From the NCBI RefSeq assembly GCF_000735135.1, contig NZ_JPLZ01000007.1, forward strand, positions 186,001 through 250,000: DNA of 64,000 nt. The letters are read 5' to 3'. The stretch's first letter is position 1. The number at the start of each line of letters is the position of its first letter. The position numbers and the translations under genes are program-made. Under the pieces are notes generated by a model. That model saw nothing but the letters and a program-made list of their open reading frames with translations, made no database searches and had not been told where the DNA came from. The stretch is from Chryseobacterium sp. FH1 (GTDB lineage Bacteria; Bacteroidota; Bacteroidia; Flavobacteriales; Weeksellaceae). This document shows positions 42,855 through 51,358 of this stretch, in pieces.

Positions 42855-43207
42855 TTTTTCTTATTTTTTGATTGTTGGTTTGCAAAATATTCTGTTCTAG
42901 ATTTTACAGCTTTTTGAATTTCATTATCGGGAACTTTGCTTCGCTTTTTTACAAATCCGTGTGTGGAAATTACCAAAGTTTCTGAAGATGAGGTTTTATC
43001 CCAAAAAGCCAGAAACCCGTACTGAAACCCTTGATACAGCGTTCGGAATTCCCAAATTTCATCATTCAGTTTTTTAAAAAGTTCTGGGTCGTGTTGTATT
43101 TGAGATTTACGAATATTATAAAGAATCTTTTCGTAATGCTTTTTATCAAGACCGCTTAGAAATTCAAAAGCTTCTTCAAGAAATATAATTTCAAAAAGTT
43201 TTTTCAT
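42851..43207 (-). CDS. HigB/Gp49-family toxin
   Basis: This 118-residue protein matches the phage-derived Gp49-like (HigB) toxin family: KLNDEIWEFRTLYQGFQYGF and ISTHGFVKKRSKVPDNEIQK. Such toxins are ribosome-dependent mRNA endonucleases of the RelE superfamily, and the conserved WEFR, the His-Gly-Phe-x-Lys-Lys segment and basic tail are all present. It is the first gene of the pair. The region between it and the right repeat (43208-43265) should contain its promoter. Confidence 0.9.
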   Translation of the reverse strand: MKKLFEIIFLEEAFEFLSGLDKKHYEKILYNIRKSQIQHDPELFKKLNDEIWEFRTLYQGFQYGFLAFWDKTSSSETLVISTHGFVKKRSKVPDNEIQKAVKSRTEYFANQQSKNKKK

Positions 43208-43265
43208 TCATCTATGTTTTGTCCAAAGTTAGTAAAAAGTTTCATTATAACGAAACTATTCGAGC

Positions 43266-43306
43266 TTGGTATTTCTTTTGACGATTCCATTCAGAATTCC
43301 GAACTT
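43266..43306. repeat. 41-bp direct repeat, right copy
   Basis: Identical to 42501-42541. It lies 58 bp upstream of the toxin gene and 80 bp before the L7/L12-like membrane gene. Confidence 0.95.
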
Positions 43307-43386
43307 TGATTTTCAGCGAAACTCATTTCCCAGTAATCAACAAAGTTTATTCTGAATCACCCAATCTTAAAAACAAAATTGAAATT

Positions 43387-43887
43387 ATGAAAGACATTGA
43401 CGCATTACTCCAAGAACACCATCTTGACAGGCATGAAATAGAAGAGTTGCTCCAACAAAATGAAAAGATGCAAGCCATCAAACTCGTATTTGATAAAACA
43501 GGAATAGGACTGAAAAATTCTAAAGACCTCGTAGAAGCTGTCCAGCGGAAAGAAACACACTTCACGGAAGATAATTCCTCCAGCAACAGCAATGTCTCTG
43601 TGAAGACGTTCAACAAAAATGGACAACTCACCGTCAAATTGAAGTTGAACAATCAACCGGAAAAAGTGGTTTTCCCTTCCGACCCAGATTGGGTTGAGGT
43701 CAAAAGAGTGATGGGAGACAAACCTGAGCTTATTGCTTACGAAAAAGAATATCTGGAAAATCCTATTCCATTTCAAAAGCAAAAAAGCACACTTTTTATA
43801 GAGGAAGACAATTCAAACAAATGGAAATTTGTACTTTTGGCGTCGGTTTTAGCACTCGCTATTATCTACTTCATTTACTCAAATTAA
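43387..43887 (+). CDS. Membrane protein with L7/L12-like C-terminal domain motif
   Basis: I start at ATG 43387 (MKDIDALLQEHHLDRHEIEE); an in-frame TTG at 43306 lies in the direct repeat and is unlikely. The 166-residue protein contains EKMQAIKLVFDKTGIGLKNS followed by KDLVEAVQR, closely resembling the ribosomal L7/L12 C-terminal motif AIKxVRxxTGLGLKEAKDLVE, at residues 24-52. A linker and a short domain follow, and a single C-terminal membrane helix (WKFVLLASVLALAIIYFIY) gives a tail-anchored shape. Function unknown. xth starts 7 bp downstream. Confidence 0.75.
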   Translation: MKDIDALLQEHHLDRHEIEELLQQNEKMQAIKLVFDKTGIGLKNSKDLVEAVQRKETHFTEDNSSSNSNVSVKTFNKNGQLTVKLKLNNQPEKVVFPSDPDWVEVKRVMGDKPELIAYEKEYLENPIPFQKQKSTLFIEEDNSNKWKFVLLASVLALAIIYFIYSN

Positions 43888-43894
43888 AAATAAA

Positions 43895-44665
43895 ATGAAA
43901 ATCATTTCCTACAACGTCAACGGAATCCGCGCCGCTTTTACAAAAGATTTCCTCGGTTGGCTTAATGTCGCAAGTCCGGATGTCATCTGCGTTCAGGAAA
44001 GCAAGGCAGGAAATGACCAGATTGATATCGAAAGTCTCGAAAAAGCAGGTTATCACAGTTATTGGCATTCCGCAGTGAAGAAAGGTTACAGTGGCGTAGG
44101 AATCGCTTCTAAGGTAAAACCAAACCACGTAGAATCCGGTTGTGGCATTGAAAGTTATGATAACGAAGGCAGGATCATCCGCGCAGATTTTGACGGTTTT
44201 TCCGTGATTTCCGTTTACGTTCCGTCAGCTTCAAACATCGAAAGATTGGAATTCAAAATGCAATTCTGCTTTGACTTTTTACAATATATTAAGGAACTTA
44301 GAAAAACCATCCCGAATCTCATCATTAGTGGCGATTTCAACATCTGCCATCAGGCAATTGATATTCACAATCCAATTGGGTTGGCAAACACTTCCGGATT
44401 TCTTCCGATGGAACGAGAATGGATGACGAAGTTTATGAACGAAAATAATTTGACAGACAGTTTCCGACATTTCAATGACCAGCCAGACCAATATTCCTGG
44501 TGGAGTTACAGAGCTGGTTCGCGCGCTAGAAACAAAGGCTGGCGTTTGGATTACAACTTCGTCTCCGAACCTTTGAAAGATAAAATGACCAGAGCGGTGA
44601 TCCTCCCAGAAGTCAAACATTCCGATCATTGTCCTGTAATGGTAGAATTCGAATTTAAGGAATAG
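43895..44665 (+). CDS. xth: Exodeoxyribonuclease III
   Basis: This 256-residue AP endonuclease/exonuclease III repairs abasic sites and removes 3' blocks. Motifs are all present: MKIISYNVNGIRAAFTKDFL, ICVQESKAGNDQ with the metal Glu, SGDFNICHQAID, RLDYNF and HSDHCPVMVEF with the catalytic Asp-His. The protein length matches the family. It lies 7 bp after the L7/L12-like gene and is probably cotranscribed with it. Confidence 0.95.
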   Translation: MKIISYNVNGIRAAFTKDFLGWLNVASPDVICVQESKAGNDQIDIESLEKAGYHSYWHSAVKKGYSGVGIASKVKPNHVESGCGIESYDNEGRIIRADFDGFSVISVYVPSASNIERLEFKMQFCFDFLQYIKELRKTIPNLIISGDFNICHQAIDIHNPIGLANTSGFLPMEREWMTKFMNENNLTDSFRHFNDQPDQYSWWSYRAGSRARNKGWRLDYNFVSEPLKDKMTRAVILPEVKHSDHCPVMVEFEFKE

Positions 44666-44676
44666 TATTTATTTAT

Positions 44677-44747
44677 CTTCGAGAACCTCAGACTGACAAA
44701 ATAAATATCAAAATAGTATAGGAGATGTCATGCTGAGGTTCTCGAGG
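44677..44747. repeat. Palindromic intergenic repeat, family A variant (full copy)
   Basis: CTTCGAGAACCTCAGACTGA (from 44677) pairs with TGCTGAGGTTCTCGAGG (44731-44747). The outer sequence differs from the 5345 copy, but the inner TGACA...TGTCA and CTCAG/CTGAG positions are kept. Confidence 0.75.
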
Positions 44748-44798
44748 CATTCGCAAAATCAATCATCATCATTTATCAACCATCAATTGTAAAAAGTC

Positions 44799-45431
44799 GT
44801 GCACGAGCAATTCAATCTTATCATAGAAATCTTGGGAACTATTTCCTTCTCGATGTCGGGCAGTTTTGCCGCGATGCAGAAACGTCTGGATCCTTTTGGC
44901 GTTTTGATTATTGCTTTTGTGACGTCTGTTGGTGGCGGAACGGTAAGAGATTTATTACTAGATGTTCCGGTTTTCTGGATGGTCGATATTCTTACATTTG
45001 TGTTGATTCTTTCTACTTGTGTTTTATCAATGATTTTCAAATCGATAGAAAAGAATTTTAAAGTAACATTGTTTATTTTTGATAGTTTTGGATTGGGATT
45101 GTTTACGATTATCGGGATTCAGAAAGGTCTTACGCTTGGTTTTCACCCTTTGATATGTCTGACTTTAGGGACGATTACGGGTTGTTTCGGTGGGATCATC
45201 CGCGATATTTTACTTAATCGAATTCCATTGATCTTCCGAAAAGAAATCTATGCTACGGCATGTATCATTGGTGGTGGAACATTTTTGTTGTTATCTAAAT
45301 TTTCAATTTTATCGTATACATTGGTTCAGATTTTTACAATTCTTCTGATTGTGACCATTAGAACTTTGGCGGTAAAATATCATTGGAGAATTCCAAAATT
45401 CTATGGTTATGAAAGCAATCAAGAAATGTAA
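44799..45431 (+). CDS. TRIC-family (UPF0126) cation channel-like membrane protein
   Basis: The 210-residue protein has seven hydrophobic helices and two repeats, each with a Gly-rich turn and an acidic-basic pair, GGGTVRDLLL near residue 48 and GGIIRDILL near 130. This internal duplication is diagnostic of the bacterial TRIC/YicG family, which form trimeric potassium-type channels. The start is GTG at 44799. Upstream are repeats, so it is likely transcribed separately from xth. Confidence 0.88.
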   Translation: MHEQFNLIIEILGTISFSMSGSFAAMQKRLDPFGVLIIAFVTSVGGGTVRDLLLDVPVFWMVDILTFVLILSTCVLSMIFKSIEKNFKVTLFIFDSFGLGLFTIIGIQKGLTLGFHPLICLTLGTITGCFGGIIRDILLNRIPLIFRKEIYATACIIGGGTFLLLSKFSILSYTLVQIFTILLIVTIRTLAVKYHWRIPKFYGYESNQEM

Positions 45432-45514
45432 ATATTTCATTTAATTGTATTAATTTATGATTTTTATTTAATGTTTTTGATAAAATTTGATATATTTGAA
45501 AAAAAATATATTAG

Positions 45515-47743
45515 ATGGAAAAAACATTACTCAGTTTTGTTGCATTAGTTTTATCACTACACATTTCAGCGCAGAGTTTTAAACTAGTTAATGCTGACAG
45601 CCAATCTGCAACAGTTGATTTTGAAATTAGCAACTTAGAAAAGTCATTTAAAATAATAGAAGGGAAAGCCTATCACACTTTTTCCAAACAATATTCTGTT
45701 TTGATGTCCGAAAAAGGATTGCCTGCAATGCCTTATTTTTCAAAATCGATACAGCTTCCGGAAAAAGGAAATTACAGCTACAAAATCGTCTACGATAGTT
45801 ATCAAGATATAGAAAATATTGATATCGTTCCATCAAAAGGAAATCTGAAGAGAAATGTTGACCCAGAAAATGTTCCATATAATTTTGGAGAATCATATAA
45901 AACAAATGATTTTTTTCCCGGTGAATTGGTGAAATTTGGTGTCCCTCATATTCTGAGAAATACCAGAGGTGTTACATTTTCGCTTTATCCCTATCAATAT
46001 AACCCAGTTCAGCACAAGTTGAGGATCTACAAAAATCTCCGTGTTGTAATTAATTTTAATAATGATAAAGGTGAAAATGAAATTGATATTAGCAAAACAG
46101 ATCATACATTTTTCAACGATATCTACTCCAGACATTATCTTAATCATAGCTCCTTAAACAAATATACGCCCGTTGCTGAGTCTGGAGAAATGCTGATCAT
46201 CACAGCGCCAACTTTTGAAAATCAATTGCAGTCTTTTGTAAGTTGGAAAAAAGAGAAAGGCATCAAAACAACAGTTGTGAATACAACTACTACTGGAAGT
46301 ACAGATACGGCCATCAAAACCTACATCAAAACATTTTATCAAACCCATCCAAATCTTGTCTATATTCTTTTGGTTGGAGATTCGGGTGATGTTCCTTCTC
46401 ATACTTATGGCTACAATGGCGAACAGCTTTGGAGTGATTCTTACTACGGGCAACTTTCCAGCGAAACAGATTTTTATCCTGAAGCATTTGTAGGAAGATT
46501 TTCTGGAAATAGTGTTGCTGTCAAAACAATGATAGACAGGATTTTGGAATACGAAAAAAGTCCTGTCGCAGGAAACTGGATGAAAAATGCGATCGGAATT
46601 GCATCAAACGAAGGTGATGGATATGGCAACGATGGGGAGTCAGATTATGTGCATTTGAGAAAAATAAGAACGCAATTGAAGGATTTTGGGTATCAAACAG
46701 TTCATGAGTTTTACCAAGGTTCACAAGGCGGTGAAGATGCTGTAGGTGAACCAACGCCGACAATGATCAATAATGCTATGAATGCTGGCACGGGACTGTT
46801 CAATTATACCGGACATGGTGATTTGAATTTGATGTACACAGGCAATTATACTTCCACTTATGTGAAACAATTGAAAAATAATGGAATGTATCCGTTTGTA
46901 GTTTCCGTAGCTTGTAACAATGGAACTTTTGTAGGAAAAACTTGCTTGGCGGAAGACCTGCAGGCTGCAAGTTATGATAATTCCCCAGCAGGAGCCATTG
47001 CAACAGTTGCTTCTACGATTCTGATGGCATGGGCAGAACCGATGGAAACACAAGATGAAATGACAAACATCTTAACAGAAGCGTATCAAAATAATAAAAA
47101 AGAAACAATTGGTGGTTTGTTTTACAATGCGCAAATGGGAATGCTAGACGATTATAATGCCTCTGCAACAGCTAAAGAAGTAATGCAGACTTGGGTGTTG
47201 TTTGGTGATCCTTCTACAGTTTTCAGATATGATACGACAAAGAATTTTGAAGTTCAGCATCCAATGAATATAGATCCAAATGCTCAAAGTATAACAATTA
47301 CGTGCAATGAGCCAGATGCGTCTATTTCCTTGACCAAAAACAACGGAGATTTGATTGGGTCAGCCTTAAGTAAAAATAGCAGCGTTATTATTAATTTGAA
47401 TGGATTGTCAAATGAGGAATCACTGAAGCTTACTGTTACAAAACAAAACTTTAAACCATATCAAGCTACCATACAACTAAAAACTTTGAGTGTTGCTTCA
47501 TTCAATAAAACAGGGGTGAGCGTTTATCCAATTCCTGCAAAAGATGCTGTAAACTTGGTTTGGGGTAATTTGAAACCTTCGAAAGTGATGCTTTATGATA
47601 CTTTAGGGAAATTGTTGCAAACTGTCAATAATACATCAGACAAGAAACTTCAAATCAATGTTTCAAAATATCCAAAAGGAGTTTATGTTATGAAGTATGA
47701 GATTGATAACAAGACTTATTCTGAAAAAATAATTGTAGAATAG
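45515..47743 (+). CDS. T9SS-exported C25 (gingipain-family) cysteine protease
   Basis: This 742-residue secreted protease has a signal peptide ending HISAQ near residue 20 and an N-terminal propeptide-like beta domain (to about 220). The C25 catalytic domain carries His434 in YTGHGD and Cys467 in VACNNGTF, the catalytic pair. The C-terminal T9SS sorting domain begins SVYPIPAKDAVNLV and ends MKYEIDNKTYSEKIIVE. A TATATTTG box at 45491-45498 lies close upstream of the start. Its substrate specificity (Arg, Lys or other) cannot be called. Confidence 0.93.
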   Translation: MEKTLLSFVALVLSLHISAQSFKLVNADSQSATVDFEISNLEKSFKIIEGKAYHTFSKQYSVLMSEKGLPAMPYFSKSIQLPEKGNYSYKIVYDSYQDIENIDIVPSKGNLKRNVDPENVPYNFGESYKTNDFFPGELVKFGVPHILRNTRGVTFSLYPYQYNPVQHKLRIYKNLRVVINFNNDKGENEIDISKTDHTFFNDIYSRHYLNHSSLNKYTPVAESGEMLIITAPTFENQLQSFVSWKKEKGIKTTVVNTTTTGSTDTAIKTYIKTFYQTHPNLVYILLVGDSGDVPSHTYGYNGEQLWSDSYYGQLSSETDFYPEAFVGRFSGNSVAVKTMIDRILEYEKSPVAGNWMKNAIGIASNEGDGYGNDGESDYVHLRKIRTQLKDFGYQTVHEFYQGSQGGEDAVGEPTPTMINNAMNAGTGLFNYTGHGDLNLMYTGNYTSTYVKQLKNNGMYPFVVSVACNNGTFVGKTCLAEDLQAASYDNSPAGAIATVASTILMAWAEPMETQDEMTNILTEAYQNNKKETIGGLFYNAQMGMLDDYNASATAKEVMQTWVLFGDPSTVFRYDTTKNFEVQHPMNIDPNAQSITITCNEPDASISLTKNNGDLIGSALSKNSSVIINLNGLSNEESLKLTVTKQNFKPYQATIQLKTLSVASFNKTGVSVYPIPAKDAVNLVWGNLKPSKVMLYDTLGKLLQTVNNTSDKKLQINVSKYPKGVYVMKYEIDNKTYSEKIIVE

Positions 47744-47767
47744 TGTTCACTCATCAACAAATAAAAA

Positions 47768-47799
47768 AAGGATCGAAAATAATTTCGATCCTTTTTTTA
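47768..47799 (+). terminator. Terminator after the C25 protease gene
   Basis: AGGATCGAAA and TTTCGATCCT arms with a short loop, followed by TTTTTTATTTT. It may also serve the convergent TPR gene. Confidence 0.85.
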
Positions 47800-47821
47800 T
47801 TTTAGACTTTTGTTTCTAATA

Positions 47822-48385
47822 TTAGAACTTTCCTCTTTGTCTCATGTGAGGATTGTGCATATGTTTCTGCATTGTCGGCATTTTCATCTGGTCCTTCATC
47901 ATTTTGATTTGATCTGTCATCATCCCTGCAGAATCCAATTGTTTTGCTTCTTCCAAAAGTTTTTGAGCTTCGGTTTTTCTGCCTTTTGCAAGTGCTGATG
48001 CGGCCAGGTTTAGTTTTGCCATCGCTCTGTCGTGCTTCATATTCAAACCGTAATCCAGCGCTTTTTTCATCAGTCCTTCCGTTTTCGTTGGATGATCTTG
48101 AGCAGTTGTCAAAGCCTGTAAATAATGGAAATATCCGTATTGACTTTTATGAAGTTGAGATTTGTAATTTGTTATGCTGGATAAAAACTTGGTGGCTTTT
48201 TCCATATTTTGTTTTCTAAGTTGCCAAAAAGCCAAAAGAATATATTCGTTTTTGAAGAATAGCGCAATTGGAATCGCCGACAAAATCACTAAAACTACGC
48301 CCCAGCCAATATTTCGGTTGAACATCAGGAAAACACCCAAAGCGATAATGATTGCAGCAATTACGAATTTTATGTACTTGTTCAT
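47822..48385 (-). CDS. TPR-containing membrane protein
   Basis: The 187-residue protein has two N-terminal membrane helices (YIKFVIAAIIIALGVFLMF, then GVVLVILSAIPIALFF) followed by tetratricopeptide-like helical pairs (MEKATKFLSSITN; HDRAMAKLNLAASALAKGRK; TEAQKLLEEAKQLD). The C-terminus is rich in Met and Lys (MMKDQMKMPTMQKHMHNPHM), a possible metal-binding tail. It is probably a scaffold, but its function is not known. Confidence 0.8.
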   Translation of the reverse strand: MNKYIKFVIAAIIIALGVFLMFNRNIGWGVVLVILSAIPIALFFKNEYILLAFWQLRKQNMEKATKFLSSITNYKSQLHKSQYGYFHYLQALTTAQDHPTKTEGLMKKALDYGLNMKHDRAMAKLNLAASALAKGRKTEAQKLLEEAKQLDSAGMMTDQIKMMKDQMKMPTMQKHMHNPHMRQRGKF

Positions 48386-48567
48386 TTTTAGAATTTAGGT
48401 TGCAAAGATAATGATTCGTGACCGAATTTCCGAATACGATCATTGTTGATTTGTGATTTTAAAATTTCAACAAATTTTTGCAGTTGTGTTTATTTAATTT
48501 GTAATTTTAATTGTTGGTAATTGATTGATTATTAACAATTCAAAGTATTAATTAAAATATTAATGTT

Positions 48568-48975
48568 ATGAAAACAATTACAAAATCATTAGCATCAATT
48601 CTTTTGTTAGCAGGCGTTTTCTGTTTTTCTCAACAAACTTCGAATCCACTTGCGAACACAGAATGGAAAGGCGTTGCAAGTATTCCAACGCCAGCTGAAG
48701 TCACTTTCAAGTTTAATACTGAAGACGTTGACCTGATTTATTTGGGAATGGTGATAGAAAAAATGAAATATTCTTTCACAGATCAAGGCAGTTTGAAATT
48801 GATCAAAATCAATGGTAAATCTCCATGCGGAACGGAAGAAGAAGGTCTTTACAAATATCAAATTGCTGATGATACATTGACTTTTAAAATCATCAATGAT
48901 CCTTGTGTGGACAGAGAAACAGCGTTTGATGGAAATGGTTATAAGAAAGTGTTACCAACTGCTGTTGCCAAGTAA
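48568..48975 (+). CDS. Small secreted protein of unknown function
   Basis: The 135-residue protein has a signal peptide (MKTITKSLASILLLAGVF, then CFSQQ). The mature domain has alternating strands (AEVTFKFNTEDVDLIYLG; MKYSFTDQGSLKLIKING; YKYQIADDTLTFKIIND) and two cysteines (SPCGTE; DPCVDR) that could form a disulfide. It has a lipocalin-like look, similar to META/copper-resistance small beta-barrels, but I assign no family. It ends 1 bp from the convergent uvrC. Confidence 0.72.
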   Translation: MKTITKSLASILLLAGVFCFSQQTSNPLANTEWKGVASIPTPAEVTFKFNTEDVDLIYLGMVIEKMKYSFTDQGSLKLIKINGKSPCGTEEEGLYKYQIADDTLTFKIINDPCVDRETAFDGNGYKKVLPTAVAK

Positions 48976-48976
48976 A

Positions 48977-50767
48977 TTAGGAATTAAAAAACTCCCAAAC
49001 CACTTTTGCTTTCACTTTCCCTAGGATCTCTTCCAGGGTTACAAGATCTGCTTCTTTGATTCTTTTGACAGATTTCAATTTTGTCAAGAGCATTTCTATG
49101 GATTTTGGACCAACGCCCGGGATTTGTTCCAATTCAGATTTGATTGTAGAATTTGTTCGTCTCGTTCTGTGATGTTTCACGCCAAAACGGTGTGCTTCGT
49201 CTCTCACGCGTTGAAGGATTTTCAGCGTCTCCGCTTTTTTATCAATATACAAAGGAATCGAATCTTCTGGGAAATAGATTTCTTCCAGACGTTTTGCAAT
49301 CCCTACGATTGTGATTTTTCCGTAAAGTCCGAGCAGTTTCAGACTTTTGACTGCCGAAGACAATTGTCCTTTTCCACCATCAATCAAAATTAGTTGTGGC
49401 AAATCGTCGCCTTCATCCAGCAATCTTCTGTAACGACGGTAGATCACTTCTTCCATCGTCTTGAAATCATCGGGACCAACAACGGTTTTCGGATGGAAAA
49501 TTCTGTAATCCGCTTTGCTCGGTTTCCCGTCTTTGAAAACCACACACGCCGAAACAGGATTTGTGCCCTGAATGTTCGAGTTATCAAAACCTTCGATGTG
49601 TCTTGGCTCAACGGGCATTCTTAGGAGTTTTTGCATCTCTGCCATTATTCGGTTGGTGTGTCTTTCCGGGTCGATGATTTGGACTTGTTTCAATTTTTCC
49701 AGTCTGTATTCCTTCGCATTTTTCTCAGAAAGTTCTACGATTCTTTTTTTGTCGCCCACTTTTGGAACAATCAATTTAACATTCGGAATTTCCAAACCGA
49801 GATGAAAAGGAATCAGAATCTCTTTAGAAGTGGAATCAAATTTCTGACGAATTTCCACCAGAGCTTCCTCCAACATATCTTCATCGCTTTCTTCCAAAAC
49901 TTTCTTGATTTCTGTCGTAAAACTTTGAACGATGGAACCATTTCTGATTTTAAAATAATTAATGTAAGCCGCCGTTTCATCGCTCGTCATCCCAAAAACA
50001 TCCACGTCATCTATACTTGGATTCACGACGGTATGTTTTTCCTGATAATTTTCCAGAGACTCAATATTATTCTTAATCATCTGAGCCTTTTCAAACTCAA
50101 GATTCGAAGCGAAACGGAACATTCTCTCTTCCAGATATTTCTTGGCAAATCGGAAATCTCCTTTGATGATGCCTCTTATCGCTTCTACTTTTTCATCGTA
50201 ATCTTCCTTAGATTCAAGATCTTCGCAAGGTCCATTACAATTTTTAATATGATATTCCAGACAAACTCTGTATTTTCCTTCAGCGATTTTTGATGGCGCT
50301 AAATTCAGATTACAAGTCCGAATTTTATAAAGGTTTTTAATCGTATCAAGTAGAACGCGCGCAGGTTTCACTTTAGCGTAAGGACCAAAATATTCGGAAC
50401 CGTCTTTTATTTTGGTTCTGGTCAGAAATATTCTTGGGAAATCTTCATTCTTGATGCAAATCCACGGATAGGTTTTGTCATCTTTCAGCATCACGTTGTA
50501 AAACGGCTGATGTGCTTTTATGAGATTATTTTCCAGTAAAAGTGCGTCGTACTCACTGTTCACAACGGTTGTTTCCAATCTATGAATCTTCGAAACCATA
50601 ATTCTGGTTCGGTAACCATTTTGATTTTTGTTGAAGTAGGAGAGGACTCTTTTGTTGAGATGTTTTGCCTTTCCGACATACAAAAGCTGGTCGTTCTTAT
50701 CGTAATAACGATAAACGCCGGGTTCAGATGGAAGTGTTTTGAGCTGAAGTTCTAAGTTGGGATTCAC
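48977..50767 (-). CDS. uvrC: Excinuclease ABC subunit C
   Basis: UvrC makes both incisions around bulky lesions in nucleotide excision repair. The 596-residue protein has the N-terminal GIY-YIG nuclease (PGVYRYYDKNDQLLYVGKAK), a Cys-rich segment, the UVR UvrB-binding domain (ASNLEFEKAQMIKNNIESLE), the RNase H-like endonuclease domain (EGFDNSNIQGTNPVSACVVF; ILIDGGKGQL) and C-terminal helix-hairpin-helix (EQIPGVGPKSIEMLLTKL). The length is as expected. Confidence 0.96.
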   Translation of the reverse strand: MNPNLELQLKTLPSEPGVYRYYDKNDQLLYVGKAKHLNKRVLSYFNKNQNGYRTRIMVSKIHRLETTVVNSEYDALLLENNLIKAHQPFYNVMLKDDKTYPWICIKNEDFPRIFLTRTKIKDGSEYFGPYAKVKPARVLLDTIKNLYKIRTCNLNLAPSKIAEGKYRVCLEYHIKNCNGPCEDLESKEDYDEKVEAIRGIIKGDFRFAKKYLEERMFRFASNLEFEKAQMIKNNIESLENYQEKHTVVNPSIDDVDVFGMTSDETAAYINYFKIRNGSIVQSFTTEIKKVLEESDEDMLEEALVEIRQKFDSTSKEILIPFHLGLEIPNVKLIVPKVGDKKRIVELSEKNAKEYRLEKLKQVQIIDPERHTNRIMAEMQKLLRMPVEPRHIEGFDNSNIQGTNPVSACVVFKDGKPSKADYRIFHPKTVVGPDDFKTMEEVIYRRYRRLLDEGDDLPQLILIDGGKGQLSSAVKSLKLLGLYGKITIVGIAKRLEEIYFPEDSIPLYIDKKAETLKILQRVRDEAHRFGVKHHRTRRTNSTIKSELEQIPGVGPKSIEMLLTKLKSVKRIKEADLVTLEEILGKVKAKVVWEFFNS

Positions 50768-50812
50768 AGAGCAAATTTACGCAATGATATTGATTCGTGA
50801 GAAATGTTGAAA

Positions 50813-51223
50813 CTATATTTCTTTGGTGAAATAATCTTCTGCGCCTTCCGAAATTGGAAGATAAAGTCTTTCCCAACCAGTGGAATCCAGCATTTCCCAG
50901 CTGTGTCCTTCGCCAGTTGTGTCTTCTGCAAGCAGGATAATTCCAGGTTCAATCATAAAAGTAGAACCGTCACTCACTTTGAATTTAATTTTTCCTTTGA
51001 TTGTAATGACGTATTGTTTTCTTGGTGCAGGATGTTTGCTTTTTTCCCATTCTTCGGTCTTGTTACTGACCCAGAAAGTGGTTGTGTTCATTGGTTTTAG
51101 CGTAGGAATAGTTCCTCTTTCAAAACTGCAAAGGCCATTTTCTGTGCTGAATAATCTGATGGCTGGAATTGATTCTGTTCCCTCGTGCTGATTGTCTTTA
51201 CTTCCTGTTTTTGGTTCCTGCAT
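50813..51223 (-). CDS. Cupin-like protein
   Basis: The start is placed at ATG 51223, giving 136 residues (MQEPKTGSKDNQHEGTESIP). The single beta-barrel shows the cupin pattern (PRKQYVITIKGKIKFKVSDG; FMIEPGIILLAEDTTGEGHS), where GEGHS resembles the second metal-binding motif. The first motif is degenerate, with HPAPRKQYVI in place of GxxxxHxH. It could be a sugar or small-molecule binding protein. I do not assign a reaction. Confidence 0.72.
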   Translation of the reverse strand: MQEPKTGSKDNQHEGTESIPAIRLFSTENGLCSFERGTIPTLKPMNTTTFWVSNKTEEWEKSKHPAPRKQYVITIKGKIKFKVSDGSTFMIEPGIILLAEDTTGEGHSWEMLDSTGWERLYLPISEGAEDYFTKEI

Positions 51224-51358
51224 AAGATGTTGCGTAAGGTTTAAAAATACGAATTTAATTTTCAATCTTAATAAAGTTGTTGCGGGAAGGTTTTACGAAA
51301 TATAAATCTTTACGGTTTTCCGTTTTGTCCTCTTTCATCAAAAAACTATCTTTATAAA

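Noticed and set aside
49631-50293. A 220-codon open frame opposite uvrC
   Set aside because: Phe/Ile-rich product with no domain, opposite conserved UvrC sequence.
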